64,000 nt of DNA from Mesorhizobium sp. NBSH29. Lineage in GTDB: Bacteria > Pseudomonadota > Alphaproteobacteria > Rhizobiales > Rhizobiaceae. The stretch lies in assembly GCF_015500055.1 (NCBI RefSeq), contig NZ_CP045492.1:1498501-1562500 (forward strand). The letters run 5' to 3'. Position numbers and translations under genes: made by a program. The notes beneath the pieces were generated by a model. That model was not told the DNA's origin, made no database searches, and was given only the letters and a program-made list of their open reading frames with translations. This document shows, piece after piece, positions 25,483 through 34,476 of the stretch; position 1 is the first letter of the stretch, and each line of letters starts with the position of its first letter.

Positions 25483-25881
25483 TCAGGCGGTGAAGGGAGG
25501 GGCCCGGATAGCCGGCGGCGGTCCGTCGGGAACCGGCGGCAAAGTTTGTGGGGAGGTCGGGCCGGACGCCAGAACGCGTGCAGGAGGCGACGGAAGTTCA
25601 GGCAGGAGCGCGGGAAGCCCGAGCTTGGCAAAGGCGAGGCTCGTAGCGCCAAGGCAGAGCGGGCAGCTATCGGCCATATCCTCAGGCAGACCATGACCGG
25701 TCGGCATCTCCATCCCGTAGGAAGTGCAGATAACCCAACCTTGCGGTCCCGCTGCAGCGTGCGCCTGTGAGAGCGGTTGGAAAAGATGGGAAACGAGCAG
25801 GAACGAGGCGACGAGCGCGAACAGCGCGCGGTCCCGCCGCAACGCTGCAAACCAGCCAGATTCCTGATGCCGCATCTTCAT
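25483..25881 (-). CDS. DUF2946-family protein, copper-associated
   Basis: 132 residues with a membrane or signal segment near the N-terminus (LFALVASFLLVSHLF), a QAHA cleavage-like site, and a CPLCL motif after DMADS, the hallmark of DUF2946. The proline-rich tail (LPPVPDGPPPAIRAPP) is also usual. It is upstream of the PCu(A)C gene and often found with copper transporters; CxxC and Met residues may bind copper, but the function is not established. TTG 25887 is an alternative start. Confidence 0.8.
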   Translation of the reverse strand: MKMRHQESGWFAALRRDRALFALVASFLLVSHLFQPLSQAHAAAGPQGWVICTSYGMEMPTGHGLPEDMADSCPLCLGATSLAFAKLGLPALLPELPSPPARVLASGPTSPQTLPPVPDGPPPAIRAPPFTA

Positions 25882-25934
25882 GCTCAAGCGTTATCCCAAA
25901 CGCTCAAGCCGTTCCAGAGGCCGTCGCTGCGGCA

Positions 25935-26774
25935 TCAAAGCTCGTAGAAGCGGCTGATGATGTCCCAGGCTTCGTCGGCGGTATCGGCATATTCAATAAT
26001 ATCCTGATCGCCCGGCGAGATGGTGCCTTGCTCTGCCAGATAATCGAGATTGATCGCCTTCTGCCAGAATTCCTTGCCAAACAAGATGATCGGCACGCGC
26101 TCCATGCGCCCGGTCTGGATCAGCGTCAGCGTCTCGAAAAACTCGTCCATCGTGCCAAAGCCACCCGGAAACACCGCGACTGCCTTGGCCCGCATGACAA
26201 AGTGCATCTTGCGGATGGCGAAATAGTGGAAGTTGAAACACAGTTCCGGCGTCACATAGATGTTCGGCGCCTGTTCATGCGGCAACACGATGTTAAGCCC
26301 GATCGACGGCGCATCGACATCGGCAGCGCCACGATTTCCAGCTTCCATCACGCCCGGTCCGCCACCGGTGACGACGACGAACTCCTCATAGTTCGAGATA
26401 GCCGACTGTTTTGAGCAGAGCTGAGCAAAATTGCGGGCTTCCTGGTAGTATTTGCTGTTGGCCTCGAGGTTTTTCTTCTGCACCTCGTTTTTGGCCGCCC
26501 AAGCCTCGCCGCCGGGTTCGGGCAGGCGGGCGCCGCCGAACATCACCACCGTAGAGCGGATGCCGCGCTCGGCCAAAATCATTTCGGGCTTCAGCAGCTC
26601 AAGCTGCAACCGGACGGCACGCAGCTCGCGCCGCGTCATAAATTCCTCGTCGGTCCACGCGAGCTGATAGGTTGGCGCGCGCGTCTGCGGCGTATCCGGC
26701 TGTTTGCGGGTCCGCTCCAGATCTTCATGCGAGTGAGGCAGCGGCGACCAACCGTTTTTTTCCATCGGGTTCAT
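25935..26774 (-). CDS. LOG-family (TIGR00730) nucleotide-binding Rossmann protein
   Basis: 279 residues. It has the LOG family marks VVTGGGPGVMEAGNRGA and the PGGFGTMDEFFETLTL motif. Family members are either cytokinin-activating phosphoribohydrolases (LOG) or nucleotide 5'-monophosphate nucleosidases (PpnN); the longer N-terminal extension here favours the second, broader group. GGAAGAG precedes the ATG at 26774. It is divergent from dapD. Confidence 0.88.
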   Translation of the reverse strand: MNPMEKNGWSPLPHSHEDLERTRKQPDTPQTRAPTYQLAWTDEEFMTRRELRAVRLQLELLKPEMILAERGIRSTVVMFGGARLPEPGGEAWAAKNEVQKKNLEANSKYYQEARNFAQLCSKQSAISNYEEFVVVTGGGPGVMEAGNRGAADVDAPSIGLNIVLPHEQAPNIYVTPELCFNFHYFAIRKMHFVMRAKAVAVFPGGFGTMDEFFETLTLIQTGRMERVPIILFGKEFWQKAINLDYLAEQGTISPGDQDIIEYADTADEAWDIISRFYEL

Positions 26775-26922
26775 GCACTCTTCCGTTCTATCTATCCTCA
26801 TGCGCCGTCTGATGGCGCATGCTGCGATTGACCCCTATCCGACACTGACATAGGGTCCGCGCGATTTCCATTCAGCCTAAGGCATCGCGCCTTAACAGCA
26901 CGTGTAGCGGAGCCCCTTTGCC

Positions 26923-27768
26923 ATGCCCATGACCGATCTGGCCAGCCTTGAAACGACCATCGAAAAGGCATTCGAGGAACGCGATGGCATTTCTACTTCT
27001 ACGCGAGGCGCAGTCCGCGAGGCAATCGAGACCGCTCTTGATCTTCTCGACCGAGGCCAAAAGCGAGTTGCCGAGCGCGACGCAGATGGAAAATGGCACG
27101 TCAACCAGTGGCTGAAGAAGGCGGTGCTGCTGTCCTTCCGCCTCAACCCGATGGAACTGGTGGAGGGCGCACCGGGCGGCGCATCCTGGTGGGACAAGGT
27201 GCCTTCTAAATTCTCCGGGTGGAGCGCCGTCGATTTTGAAAACGCCGGCTTTCGCGCCGTTCCTGGTGCTATCGCGCGCCGCTCGGCCTATATCGCCAAA
27301 AACGTCGTGCTGATGCCCTCTTTCGTCAATCTTGGCGCCTATGTCGATGAAGGCACGATGGTCGACACCTGGGCATCGGTTGGCTCCTGCGCGCAGATTG
27401 GCAAAAATGTGCATCTGTCCGGCGGCGTCGGCATTGGTGGCGTACTGGAACCGATGCAGGCCGGCCCGACCATCATCGAGGACAATTGCTTCATTGGCGC
27501 TCGCTCCGAAGTGGTCGAAGGCTGCATCGTGCGCGAAGGCTCGGTGCTCGGCATGGGCGTGTTCATCGGTCAGTCGACCAAGATCGTCGACCGTGCCACC
27601 GGCGAGGTCTTCTACGGCGAAGTGCCGCCGCATTCGGTGGTGGTGGCAGGAACCATGCCGCCAGCCAGCGACAAGGGCGGCCCAAGCCTCTATTGCGCGG
27701 TCATCGTCAAGCGTGTCGACGCAAAAACCCGGTCGAAAACCTCGATCAATGAGTTGTTGCGCGATTGA
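26923..27768 (+). CDS. dapD: Tetrahydrodipicolinate N-succinyltransferase
   Basis: 281 residues. DapD succinylates tetrahydrodipicolinate in the lysine/DAP pathway, the same branch as dapE in this window. The N-terminal helical domain is followed by a left-handed beta-helix: [56 protein letters not shown] is near the end. Start 26923 has an alternative ATG two codons on. A long open frame on the opposite strand is a shadow. Confidence 0.97.
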   Translation: MPMTDLASLETTIEKAFEERDGISTSTRGAVREAIETALDLLDRGQKRVAERDADGKWHVNQWLKKAVLLSFRLNPMELVEGAPGGASWWDKVPSKFSGWSAVDFENAGFRAVPGAIARRSAYIAKNVVLMPSFVNLGAYVDEGTMVDTWASVGSCAQIGKNVHLSGGVGIGGVLEPMQAGPTIIEDNCFIGARSEVVEGCIVREGSVLGMGVFIGQSTKIVDRATGEVFYGEVPPHSVVVAGTMPPASDKGGPSLYCAVIVKRVDAKTRSKTSINELLRD

Positions 27769-27838
27769 TCTTTGCACCAAACGGTAGCACCTTTCGAAAT
27801 CCGCCGCGTCGCGCCGGATGAATGAGGGGGGGGTACCA

Positions 27839-28198
27839 ATGGACTGGAAATATCTGTTCACCAGCTTTGAAGGGCGCATAAGCCGCCAGCCGTTCTGGAT
27901 CGGCGTCGGCGTTTTGATCGCAATCTCGGTTGTAGCACAAATTCTCGACGGCGTGCTGGGCACTCACAGCGCCGGCAGCGGCATTGGATTGGTAAGCGGT
28001 CTTGCAATGCTCGTCTGCATCTATCCCGCCATTGCGCTCTATGCCAAACGCTGGCATGACCGCGACAAATCAGGATGGTGGTCGTTGATCGGGTTCGTTC
28101 CGATCATTGGCGCTGTATGGATGCTGGTCGAACTTGGCATCCTGAAAGGCACCGAAGGCGCCAACCAGTATGGACAGGACACTCTTGCCGGACAGTAA
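27839..28198 (+). CDS. DUF805 membrane protein, first copy
   Basis: 119 residues starting MDWKYLFTSFEGRISRQPFW, the classic DUF805 opening, with three or four helices and the KRWHDRDKSGWW loop. Function unknown; family members are small inner membrane proteins. A run GAGGGGGGG precedes the ATG. It overlaps the next DUF805 gene by 29 bases. Confidence 0.88.
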   Translation: MDWKYLFTSFEGRISRQPFWIGVGVLIAISVVAQILDGVLGTHSAGSGIGLVSGLAMLVCIYPAIALYAKRWHDRDKSGWWSLIGFVPIIGAVWMLVELGILKGTEGANQYGQDTLAGQ

Positions 28199-28568
28199 GC
28201 AATTAATTTGGCTGTTTTTCAGCACGTCGGGCCGCGTCAGCCGCGCGGCTTATTTCCTTGCGGGCCTGCTGCTCGCCATCGCACAGGCATTGCCGCTCTA
28301 CCGCTTCGTGCTGGTGCCCGAGGATAGCGCGCAGGCGCAAATGTGGGCGTCCATTTTCGGGGTCGTTTTTTTCGCTTCGCTGTGGTCGAACCTGGTTCTG
28401 GCAGCAAAGCGACTTCATGATCTCGGTCGACCGGGACTACTTGCGCTGCTGTTGTTTGTCCCGATGGTGTCGATCGCGGCTTTTCTAATCTTGTGCTTTT
28501 TCCCAGGCACCCCGGGCCCGAACAAATATGGGCCGACGACCAACGCACCGACACCGCCGAGTACGTGA
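28170..28568 (+). CDS. DUF805 membrane protein, second copy
   Basis: 132 residues with the same pattern as its neighbour (LFFSTSGRVSRAAYFLAG, then AKRLHDLGRPG, ending PGPNKYGP). It differs enough to be an old duplicate. The start overlaps the first copy and the stop overlaps the next gene (TGATG), so the three genes form one translated unit. Confidence 0.85.
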   Translation: MDRTLLPDSKQLIWLFFSTSGRVSRAAYFLAGLLLAIAQALPLYRFVLVPEDSAQAQMWASIFGVVFFASLWSNLVLAAKRLHDLGRPGLLALLLFVPMVSIAAFLILCFFPGTPGPNKYGPTTNAPTPPST

Positions 28569-29302
28569 TGGTGTCGGAAAGCCCCGGCGAAAAAATCATG
28601 CATTACAGGGCTTTGAGCCCTGCGCGCATTATCGATACGACAAAGCAGCTCGAAAAGCGGGTGTCCGAGCGCTTCCCGAAATCGGGATTGAGCAAAGTCG
28701 CCAGGGAACTGGTCGACCTCGCCGAAGACACGGCCGCCTCGTCCAAGGCAATGGAGACACCGATCTGGTGGCTGCGGGTTCTGATCGCTCTTGCCATATT
28801 GGCAGGAGGTGGAATTTTCCTGTTTGTCGGCACGCTTTTGACCTTCGACCGCATTTCCACCGGCGCATTCGACTTCGTGCAGGGCATCGAGGCATCGCTG
28901 AACACGGTGATCCTTGCCAGCCTCGGCTTCCTGGCACTGGTGCGCGCTGAAGAGCGGATCAAACGCCAGCGGGTGTTCAAGGAACTGCACGGATTGCGTT
29001 CGCTGATACATGTCATTGACATGCACCAGCTGACCAAGGATCCGGGCACTTTGTCGGATGCGTTCACGCCTACAAAGAATTCGCCGGAACGTATTACCAA
29101 CAGCGCTGACCTTGCCCGATATCTGGATTATTGCTCGGAAATGCTGTCGATCACCGGCAAGCTCGCCGCGCTCTTCGCACAATCGGTGAATGACGGGGTG
29201 GTCATCGATGCGGTCAACAGCGTTGAGGGGCTGGGCTCCAACCTGTCACGAAAAATCTGGCAGAAAATCACGTTGATCGAGGAAACCTCTCGCGGTCAAT
29301 AG
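28568..29302 (+). CDS. Hypothetical protein with two membrane helices
   Basis: 244 residues. An N-terminal charged region with possible coiled coil (DTTKQLEKRVSERFP, VARELVDLAEDTAASS) is followed by two hydrophobic segments (about residues 69-92 and 107-125) and a C-terminal helical domain of about 115 residues. I know no family for it. The ATG overlaps the stop of the second DUF805 gene, so a shared role with that pair is plausible. An upstream in-frame extension to 28493 overlaps DUF805 and is less likely. Confidence 0.7.
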   Translation: MVSESPGEKIMHYRALSPARIIDTTKQLEKRVSERFPKSGLSKVARELVDLAEDTAASSKAMETPIWWLRVLIALAILAGGGIFLFVGTLLTFDRISTGAFDFVQGIEASLNTVILASLGFLALVRAEERIKRQRVFKELHGLRSLIHVIDMHQLTKDPGTLSDAFTPTKNSPERITNSADLARYLDYCSEMLSITGKLAALFAQSVNDGVVIDAVNSVEGLGSNLSRKIWQKITLIEETSRGQ

Positions 29303-29383
29303 CGTTGTGGTGCGCTGGTGGCATCAAGCTACGGGCGAAATGGCAATTGCATCATACCTGGGAAGCGGGTCATCATCGCGCCA

Positions 29384-31852
29384 ATGGTTGCCTCCAAGCT
29401 CACCAAGTATCGCGCCAAACGCGACTTTTCGAAAACCGGCGAGCCGGTCGGGCAGGATCTGTCGAGCGAAGGCAACCGCTATGTCGTCCACAAGCATCAC
29501 GCCACCGCCGACCACTATGATTTACGCCTTGAGCATCAGGGCATCCTGAAAAGCTGGGCAGTTCCCAAAGGTCCATCGCTCAACCCCGCCGACAAGCGGC
29601 TGGCGGTGGAAACTGAAGACCATCCCCTCGACTATATCGACTTCGAAGGGGTGATCCCCGAAGACGAGTATGGCGGCGGGCAGATGATCGTCTGGGATCA
29701 CGGCACCTGGGCACCGATGGAGGATGCCGAAACAAGCCTTGAGCGCGGCGCCTTCAAGTTTCGTCTGGCTGGCGAGAAGCTGAATGGCGGCTGGATGCTG
29801 ACCCGGCTAAAACCGAAGCCTGGTGAAACAGGCAAGCACAACTGGCTGCTGTTTAAAGAGCGTGATGCCTCGGCGGACACCACAACCGACATTCTTGCCA
29901 CGCGCCCCGAAAGCGTAAAATCCGGACAGCTTATCGAGGACCTTGCAGCCCCGGCAAAGCCGCCACCCAAACGCAGAAAGATAACCCTGCGGCCAGACCG
30001 GCTGGAGGGTGCGGTTGCTGCGTCCTTACCAGCGCGGATACCTCCGCAACTGGCGACAGCGGCGTCGACACCGCCGGGCGGCGATACGGGCGACACCTGG
30101 CTGCACGAAGTTAAATTCGACGGCTACCGCACGATGGCCATGGTCAAGGGGCGCGACACGCAGCTCATCACCCGCGCGGGACTGGACTGGACAAAGCGCT
30201 ATGGCGACCTCGCGGGCGCCTTTGCAGAGCTTGGTGCAAACGAAGCTGCCATCGACGGGGAGATCGTCGCGCTTGATGACAAGGGCATCAGCCGCTTCTC
30301 GCTGCTCCAGCAGGCGCTGTCCGATGGTGCAGGAAACCGGCTCGTGTTTTACGCTTTCGACCTTGTTCATCTGAACGGCTTCGATCTGAGCGGGGTAGAG
30401 CTGAAGGACCGCAAACAGATGCTGGCTACCCTGCTTTCCGGCCATCTGACCGGCCGCTCGGCGATCCAGTTGTCAGACCATATCACCGGCGACGGCACGG
30501 CCCTTTATGAACATGCCGCCGAGCTTGGGTTGGAGGGTATTGTCTCCAAACGCGCCGACGCCGCCTACCAGAGCGGACGGTCAAGAACCTGGACAAAGAC
30601 CAAGGCGAAGACGGCTACGGACTTCGTTATCGCCGGTTACACCATCTCCTATGCTGCCGAGGGGCTCGCAGCGCTTGCAATGGGCGAATGGGTCGATGGC
30701 GAACTGATCTATCGCGGCAAGGTCGGCACCGGATTTGATGCCGCGACGCTGAAGCGCCTGCACGAAAAGCTCTCGCCTCTGGCCGATGGGGCTGAACCGT
30801 TGCCCGGTGGCGGCAAGGATGTGATCTGGGTGCGCCCGGTGCTTTCGGCCCACATCCATTATTCCAATCTCACCTCCGACGGCTCGATCCGCCACGGTGT
30901 CTTCAAGGGCCTGCGCGAAGCTGAACTGGCTGCAACTGCTACTACAGCGCGCAAGCGACTAATCTCCGAGGCGGATCTAGCCACGGTCTGGGTCACCAAC
31001 CCGACTCGACGGCTCTTCGGACGCTCTGGCCCGACCAAACTCGACATCGCCGTATACTACGGTTCAATCGGCGATTTTATGCTTCCACACATTATGGGCA
31101 GGCCGGTCTCTCTGGTGCGCTGTCCGACCGGCAAGCCTGAGGACTGCTTCTTCCAGCGCCACGCGTTTACTGGCATGCCGGCCTCGGTCGCTACTTTCAA
31201 GGTAGAGAACTCGGAGGGCGAGGAGAAAAACTATCTGGCCGTCGAGGACGCCAAGGCCTATCTTGCGATGGCCCAGTTTGGCGTCGTGGAATACCACATA
31301 TGGGGAACCAACCGCGCGCGGCTGGAAAAGCCGGATCGTGTCGTCTTTGATCTCGACCCTGGTGAAGGCATCGAATGGCGCGAGATCGTCGAGGCAGCGG
31401 TTCATATCCGTGGAGAACTTGAAGCGCTGGGCCTTGTCCCGTTCGTCAAGACGTCGGGTGGCAAGGGCATTCACGTCGTCGTGCCGGTGACGCCCAAACG
31501 CGACTGGAAAAAAACGCATGAGGCCACAGGCGTCATTGCCACGCGCCTCACTGCATCCGCGCCGGACACATTCACCACCGTGATGGGCGCAAGCAACCGC
31601 AAGCGGCGCATATTTGTCGACTTCCATCGCAATGCGCGCAGCCACACCTGGGCAGCGCCATACACCCTGCGTGCCCGCACTGGGCTGCCGGCGTCCGCAC
31701 CGCTGCAATGGTCTGATTTGGAAGCCATCGACGCTCCGCAGGATTTGAATTATTCTTCACTGCCGGGCCTTGTGGCAGCATCAGGCGACGCCTGGGCTGA
31801 CATTGATAATTTCGCAAGGGAATTGCCGTTACTATCGACAAAAGTGAAGTAA
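29384..31852 (+). CDS. ligD: Multifunctional DNA ligase D (PE-LIG-POL)
   Basis: 822 residues. LigD processes and seals double-strand breaks with Ku. Order: 3'-phosphoesterase (about residues 10-165; HKHHATADHYDLRLEHQG), ATP-dependent ligase (about 215-520; nucleophile Lys244 in EVKFDGYR, then DGEIVALDD and EGIVSKRAD), and archaeo-eukaryotic primase-type polymerase (about 540-800; Asp656/Asp658 in FDLDPGEGIE, and TSGGKGIHVV). All three domains look intact. The chosen ATG matches the family N-terminus; a GTG at 29318 would add 22 residues. First gene of a five-gene run with ku. Confidence 0.95.
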   Translation: MVASKLTKYRAKRDFSKTGEPVGQDLSSEGNRYVVHKHHATADHYDLRLEHQGILKSWAVPKGPSLNPADKRLAVETEDHPLDYIDFEGVIPEDEYGGGQMIVWDHGTWAPMEDAETSLERGAFKFRLAGEKLNGGWMLTRLKPKPGETGKHNWLLFKERDASADTTTDILATRPESVKSGQLIEDLAAPAKPPPKRRKITLRPDRLEGAVAASLPARIPPQLATAASTPPGGDTGDTWLHEVKFDGYRTMAMVKGRDTQLITRAGLDWTKRYGDLAGAFAELGANEAAIDGEIVALDDKGISRFSLLQQALSDGAGNRLVFYAFDLVHLNGFDLSGVELKDRKQMLATLLSGHLTGRSAIQLSDHITGDGTALYEHAAELGLEGIVSKRADAAYQSGRSRTWTKTKAKTATDFVIAGYTISYAAEGLAALAMGEWVDGELIYRGKVGTGFDAATLKRLHEKLSPLADGAEPLPGGGKDVIWVRPVLSAHIHYSNLTSDGSIRHGVFKGLREAELAATATTARKRLISEADLATVWVTNPTRRLFGRSGPTKLDIAVYYGSIGDFMLPHIMGRPVSLVRCPTGKPEDCFFQRHAFTGMPASVATFKVENSEGEEKNYLAVEDAKAYLAMAQFGVVEYHIWGTNRARLEKPDRVVFDLDPGEGIEWREIVEAAVHIRGELEALGLVPFVKTSGGKGIHVVVPVTPKRDWKKTHEATGVIATRLTASAPDTFTTVMGASNRKRRIFVDFHRNARSHTWAAPYTLRARTGLPASAPLQWSDLEAIDAPQDLNYSSLPGLVAASGDAWADIDNFARELPLLSTKVK

Positions 31853-31874
31853 ATCTGCCGCGTAGGAGACATCC

Positions 31875-32744
31875 ATGGCACCAAGAGCAAGCTGGAAAGG
31901 CTATCTGAAACTGAGCCTCGTGAGTTGCCCGGTGCGGCTCTATCCGGCCACCAGCGCGAGTGAGCGTATCAGTTTCAACCAGCTCCACAAAGAGACTCAC
32001 AACCGTATCAACATGAAGCCGGTCGATCCCGAACTCGGCCTCGTTGAACGCTCTGATTTGGTTAAGGGCTATGAGTACGAGCCCAAGCAATATGTGATCA
32101 TCGACGAGGAAGACCTCGACGCGGTACGGATCGAATCCAACCACACAATGAACATCGAGGCATTTGTCGATGAGGCAGCAGTCGACGTGATCTACCAGGA
32201 TGCGCCCTATTACCTCGCCCCCGACGGAGCTATGGCGGAAGAGACCTTTGTGGTGCTGCGCGAGGCATTGCGCAAATCTGGCAAGCTTGCGATTGCCCGC
32301 CTTGTTCTGTCCAGCCGCGAGCGGGTAGTCACCATCGGTGCGCGTGAAAAAGGCATGTTTGTCTGTACGCTGCGCAACCCCAACGAGGTGCGCGGCACCG
32401 CCGAATATTTCGACAACATCCCGGTCGGCGAACCTGACAAGGAAATGCTGCAGCTGGCCGAAGCCCTGATCAAGCAGAAGGAAACCGACTTCGATCCGAA
32501 ACTCTACGAGGATCGCTACGAAACGGCTCTGATGACCATGATCAAGGAGAAGCTGAAAGGCCACAAGCCGATCGTGGCTGCAGCGCCCGAACGCGGCAAT
32601 GTGGTCAATCTCATGGATGCGCTGAAGGCGTCGCTCTCGCAGGCGAAACCGCCGGCAGAGAGCAAGAGCAAAGCCAAGAGCGGAGCAGCAGCTGCCAAAC
32701 CGGCAGCCAAAGCCGCCGCGGGCGGCTCAAAGGCGAGGAAGTGA
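31875..32744 (+). CDS. ku: Non-homologous end joining protein Ku
   Basis: 289 residues. Ku dimers bind DNA ends and recruit LigD. The start APRASWKGYLKLSLVSCPVR, the ELGLVERSDLVKGYEYEP bridge and DPKLYEDRYETALMTMIKEK are standard bacterial Ku core. The C-terminal 40 residues are Lys/Ala/Pro-rich, a basic tail of the type that helps threading on DNA. AGGAGA precedes the ATG. It follows ligD by 22 bases and overlaps the next gene by 4. Confidence 0.96.
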   Translation: MAPRASWKGYLKLSLVSCPVRLYPATSASERISFNQLHKETHNRINMKPVDPELGLVERSDLVKGYEYEPKQYVIIDEEDLDAVRIESNHTMNIEAFVDEAAVDVIYQDAPYYLAPDGAMAEETFVVLREALRKSGKLAIARLVLSSRERVVTIGAREKGMFVCTLRNPNEVRGTAEYFDNIPVGEPDKEMLQLAEALIKQKETDFDPKLYEDRYETALMTMIKEKLKGHKPIVAAAPERGNVVNLMDALKASLSQAKPPAESKSKAKSGAAAAKPAAKAAAGGSKARK

Positions 32745-33829
32745 CAGGGCTGGCCGGCACGCATTTTGGTCTCATAGGCGCGTTGGCGGCCTTTCCACGC
32801 AGGCTTGCCGCGCGCGAGGTCAAGCGCCTGCACGGCCATTTGCTTCGCGGCACCACCCGCGCAACCACGCATCTTGTTTTTGGCCGTACCCTGTTGGCAA
32901 AGCTCGACGGCCCCGATATCGCCATGCGCGCCGCACGTGAGCGCGCAACCAGTCGAGTGCTTTTGAGCGAAAACGCTTTTCTCCAGCAGCTTGGACTAAT
33001 CACCGTGCCTGAGACGGCAAATCTCAGCCGCCAGGCGCTGGTAGAGCAGTCGCGTCTCAGCGTGGAGAATGTCGATCTGCTATCCCTGTTTGACGCTTTT
33101 GAGCATCCCAACGAACCCTTTTCCTTCAAGGATGTGATCCTGGCGCGCAAATATGCCGGCCTGATCTCCGGCGGTGCATCGTGGGATGCAATTGCGCGTT
33201 CGGTGCACCGCTTCGGCCCGGTCGGTTCACTGACCGCCAAATCGCTCCACATCGAGCGCGGCGAGGCGATCTATCTGCGCCACGGCGAGAGTCTGAGCGA
33301 ACTGGACGGACAACTTCTGTTTGAGCTCGGCGCAAGCGGCGATGACGATCTGGAGGAATGGTTTTCTGCTGCTGAAACGGCTGAGGCCGAGGGAAACTTT
33401 GGCGATGCGGCGGACCTCTATCAACGTTGCATCGACCTTGACCCGGCAGATGCTGTCGCCGCATTCAACCGCGCAAATTGTCTGCGTCAGTCCGGGCGGA
33501 TGGCCGAAGCCGCAAGCGACTATCACCGCGCCATCAAACGAGACCCTGCCTTTGTCGAATCCTGGTTCAATCTTGCCGGATTGATGACCGAGAGCGAAAA
33601 GTCGGCTTCAGCACGCCGCTACCTCGAAAAGGCGATAGCTCTCGACAAGACCTATGCCGATGCAGTGTTCAATCTTGCCGGGTTGGAGTTCGATGCCGGC
33701 AATCTTGTGGCGGCACGGAGCAATTGGGTGCGCTATCTCGAGCTCGACAGCAATTCTGACTGGGCTCGCACGGCTGCGCGCGGCATCCAGTTTGTCGATC
33801 TCCAAATAGCGCAGCGGACGGCGGGTTGA
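32741..33829 (+). CDS. BRCT-like / MerR-like HTH / TPR protein coupled to ku
   Basis: 362 residues. Residues 5-87 read as a BRCT-like domain (THFGLIGALAAFPRRLAARE, TRATTHLVFGRTLLAK, SENAFLQQLG). Residues about 105-195 resemble the MerR-like module seen in some bacterial TPR proteins (PFSFKDVILARKYAGLISGG, ESLSELDGQLLFELG). From about 208 there are four TPRs (EGNFGDAADLYQRCIDLDP, VAAFNRANCLRQSGRMAEA and two more). The GTG start overlaps the ku stop, so the two are translated together. A role in end joining or its control is inferred from this. No catalytic motif. Confidence 0.75.
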   Translation: MTGLAGTHFGLIGALAAFPRRLAAREVKRLHGHLLRGTTRATTHLVFGRTLLAKLDGPDIAMRAARERATSRVLLSENAFLQQLGLITVPETANLSRQALVEQSRLSVENVDLLSLFDAFEHPNEPFSFKDVILARKYAGLISGGASWDAIARSVHRFGPVGSLTAKSLHIERGEAIYLRHGESLSELDGQLLFELGASGDDDLEEWFSAAETAEAEGNFGDAADLYQRCIDLDPADAVAAFNRANCLRQSGRMAEAASDYHRAIKRDPAFVESWFNLAGLMTESEKSASARRYLEKAIALDKTYADAVFNLAGLEFDAGNLVAARSNWVRYLELDSNSDWARTAARGIQFVDLQIAQRTAG

Positions 33830-34464
33830 TGAGCGCTGAAAAATTTCTGTTTGACGGCGATGCAGCTTCAGCAACGACTGTTCTGCTTGCCCATGGCGCC
33901 GGCGCGCCGATGGATTCTGCCTCGATGTCAGCCTTGGCAAAAGTTCTGGGCGAAGAGGGTTTTCGCGTTGCCCGCTTCGAGTTCGCCTACATGGCCGCCC
34001 GGCGCGAAGGGCAGCGCAAACCACCGCCCCGCGCCGATAGGCTTATCCCTGAATTCGTGGCCGCGATTGAAGCGCTGGGCGCAGTCCAAAAACTGCTCAT
34101 CGGAGGCAAGTCGATGGGTGGACGTGTCGCCAGCATGGCCGCCGACACTCTCTTCCAGGATGGGAAAATCGCCGGCCTCGTCTGCTTCGGCTACCCGTTC
34201 CACCCGCCAGCCAAGCCGCAGCAATTGCGCACTGCGCATCTGGAAGAGCTCGTCACGCCGACGCTGGTCTGCCAGGGCGACCGCGATGAATTCGGCACCC
34301 GTGATGAAGTTGTCGGCTATGCGCTTTCCGACCGGATCAAAATTCTCTGGCTACCGGATGGCGACCACGATTTGAAGCCGCGCAAAAGTATTTCGGGCTT
34401 CAGCGTAGCCAATCATCTGGAAACAGTAGCGCACGCTGTGCGCGACTTCGCCGACGCGCTGTAG
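33826..34464 (+). CDS. Alpha/beta hydrolase (Tex30/dienelactone hydrolase-like)
   Basis: 212 residues. VLLAHGAGAPMDS at the start, GGKSMGGRVASMAAD carrying the nucleophile elbow with Ser, LVCQGDRDEFGTRDEV with the acid, and WLPDGDHDLKPRK with the His complete the triad. This is the Tex30/KANL3-like group, whose substrates are unknown. Its ATG overlaps the stop of the BRCT/TPR gene. Its presence in the ku operon may be incidental. Confidence 0.85.
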   Translation: MMSAEKFLFDGDAASATTVLLAHGAGAPMDSASMSALAKVLGEEGFRVARFEFAYMAARREGQRKPPPRADRLIPEFVAAIEALGAVQKLLIGGKSMGGRVASMAADTLFQDGKIAGLVCFGYPFHPPAKPQQLRTAHLEELVTPTLVCQGDRDEFGTRDEVVGYALSDRIKILWLPDGDHDLKPRKSISGFSVANHLETVAHAVRDFADAL

Positions 34465-34476
34465 GGTCCATGTGCG

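Noticed and set aside
26872-27963. 363-codon open frame opposite dapD
   Set aside because: dapD is certain on the forward strand; this frame has no recognisable domain.
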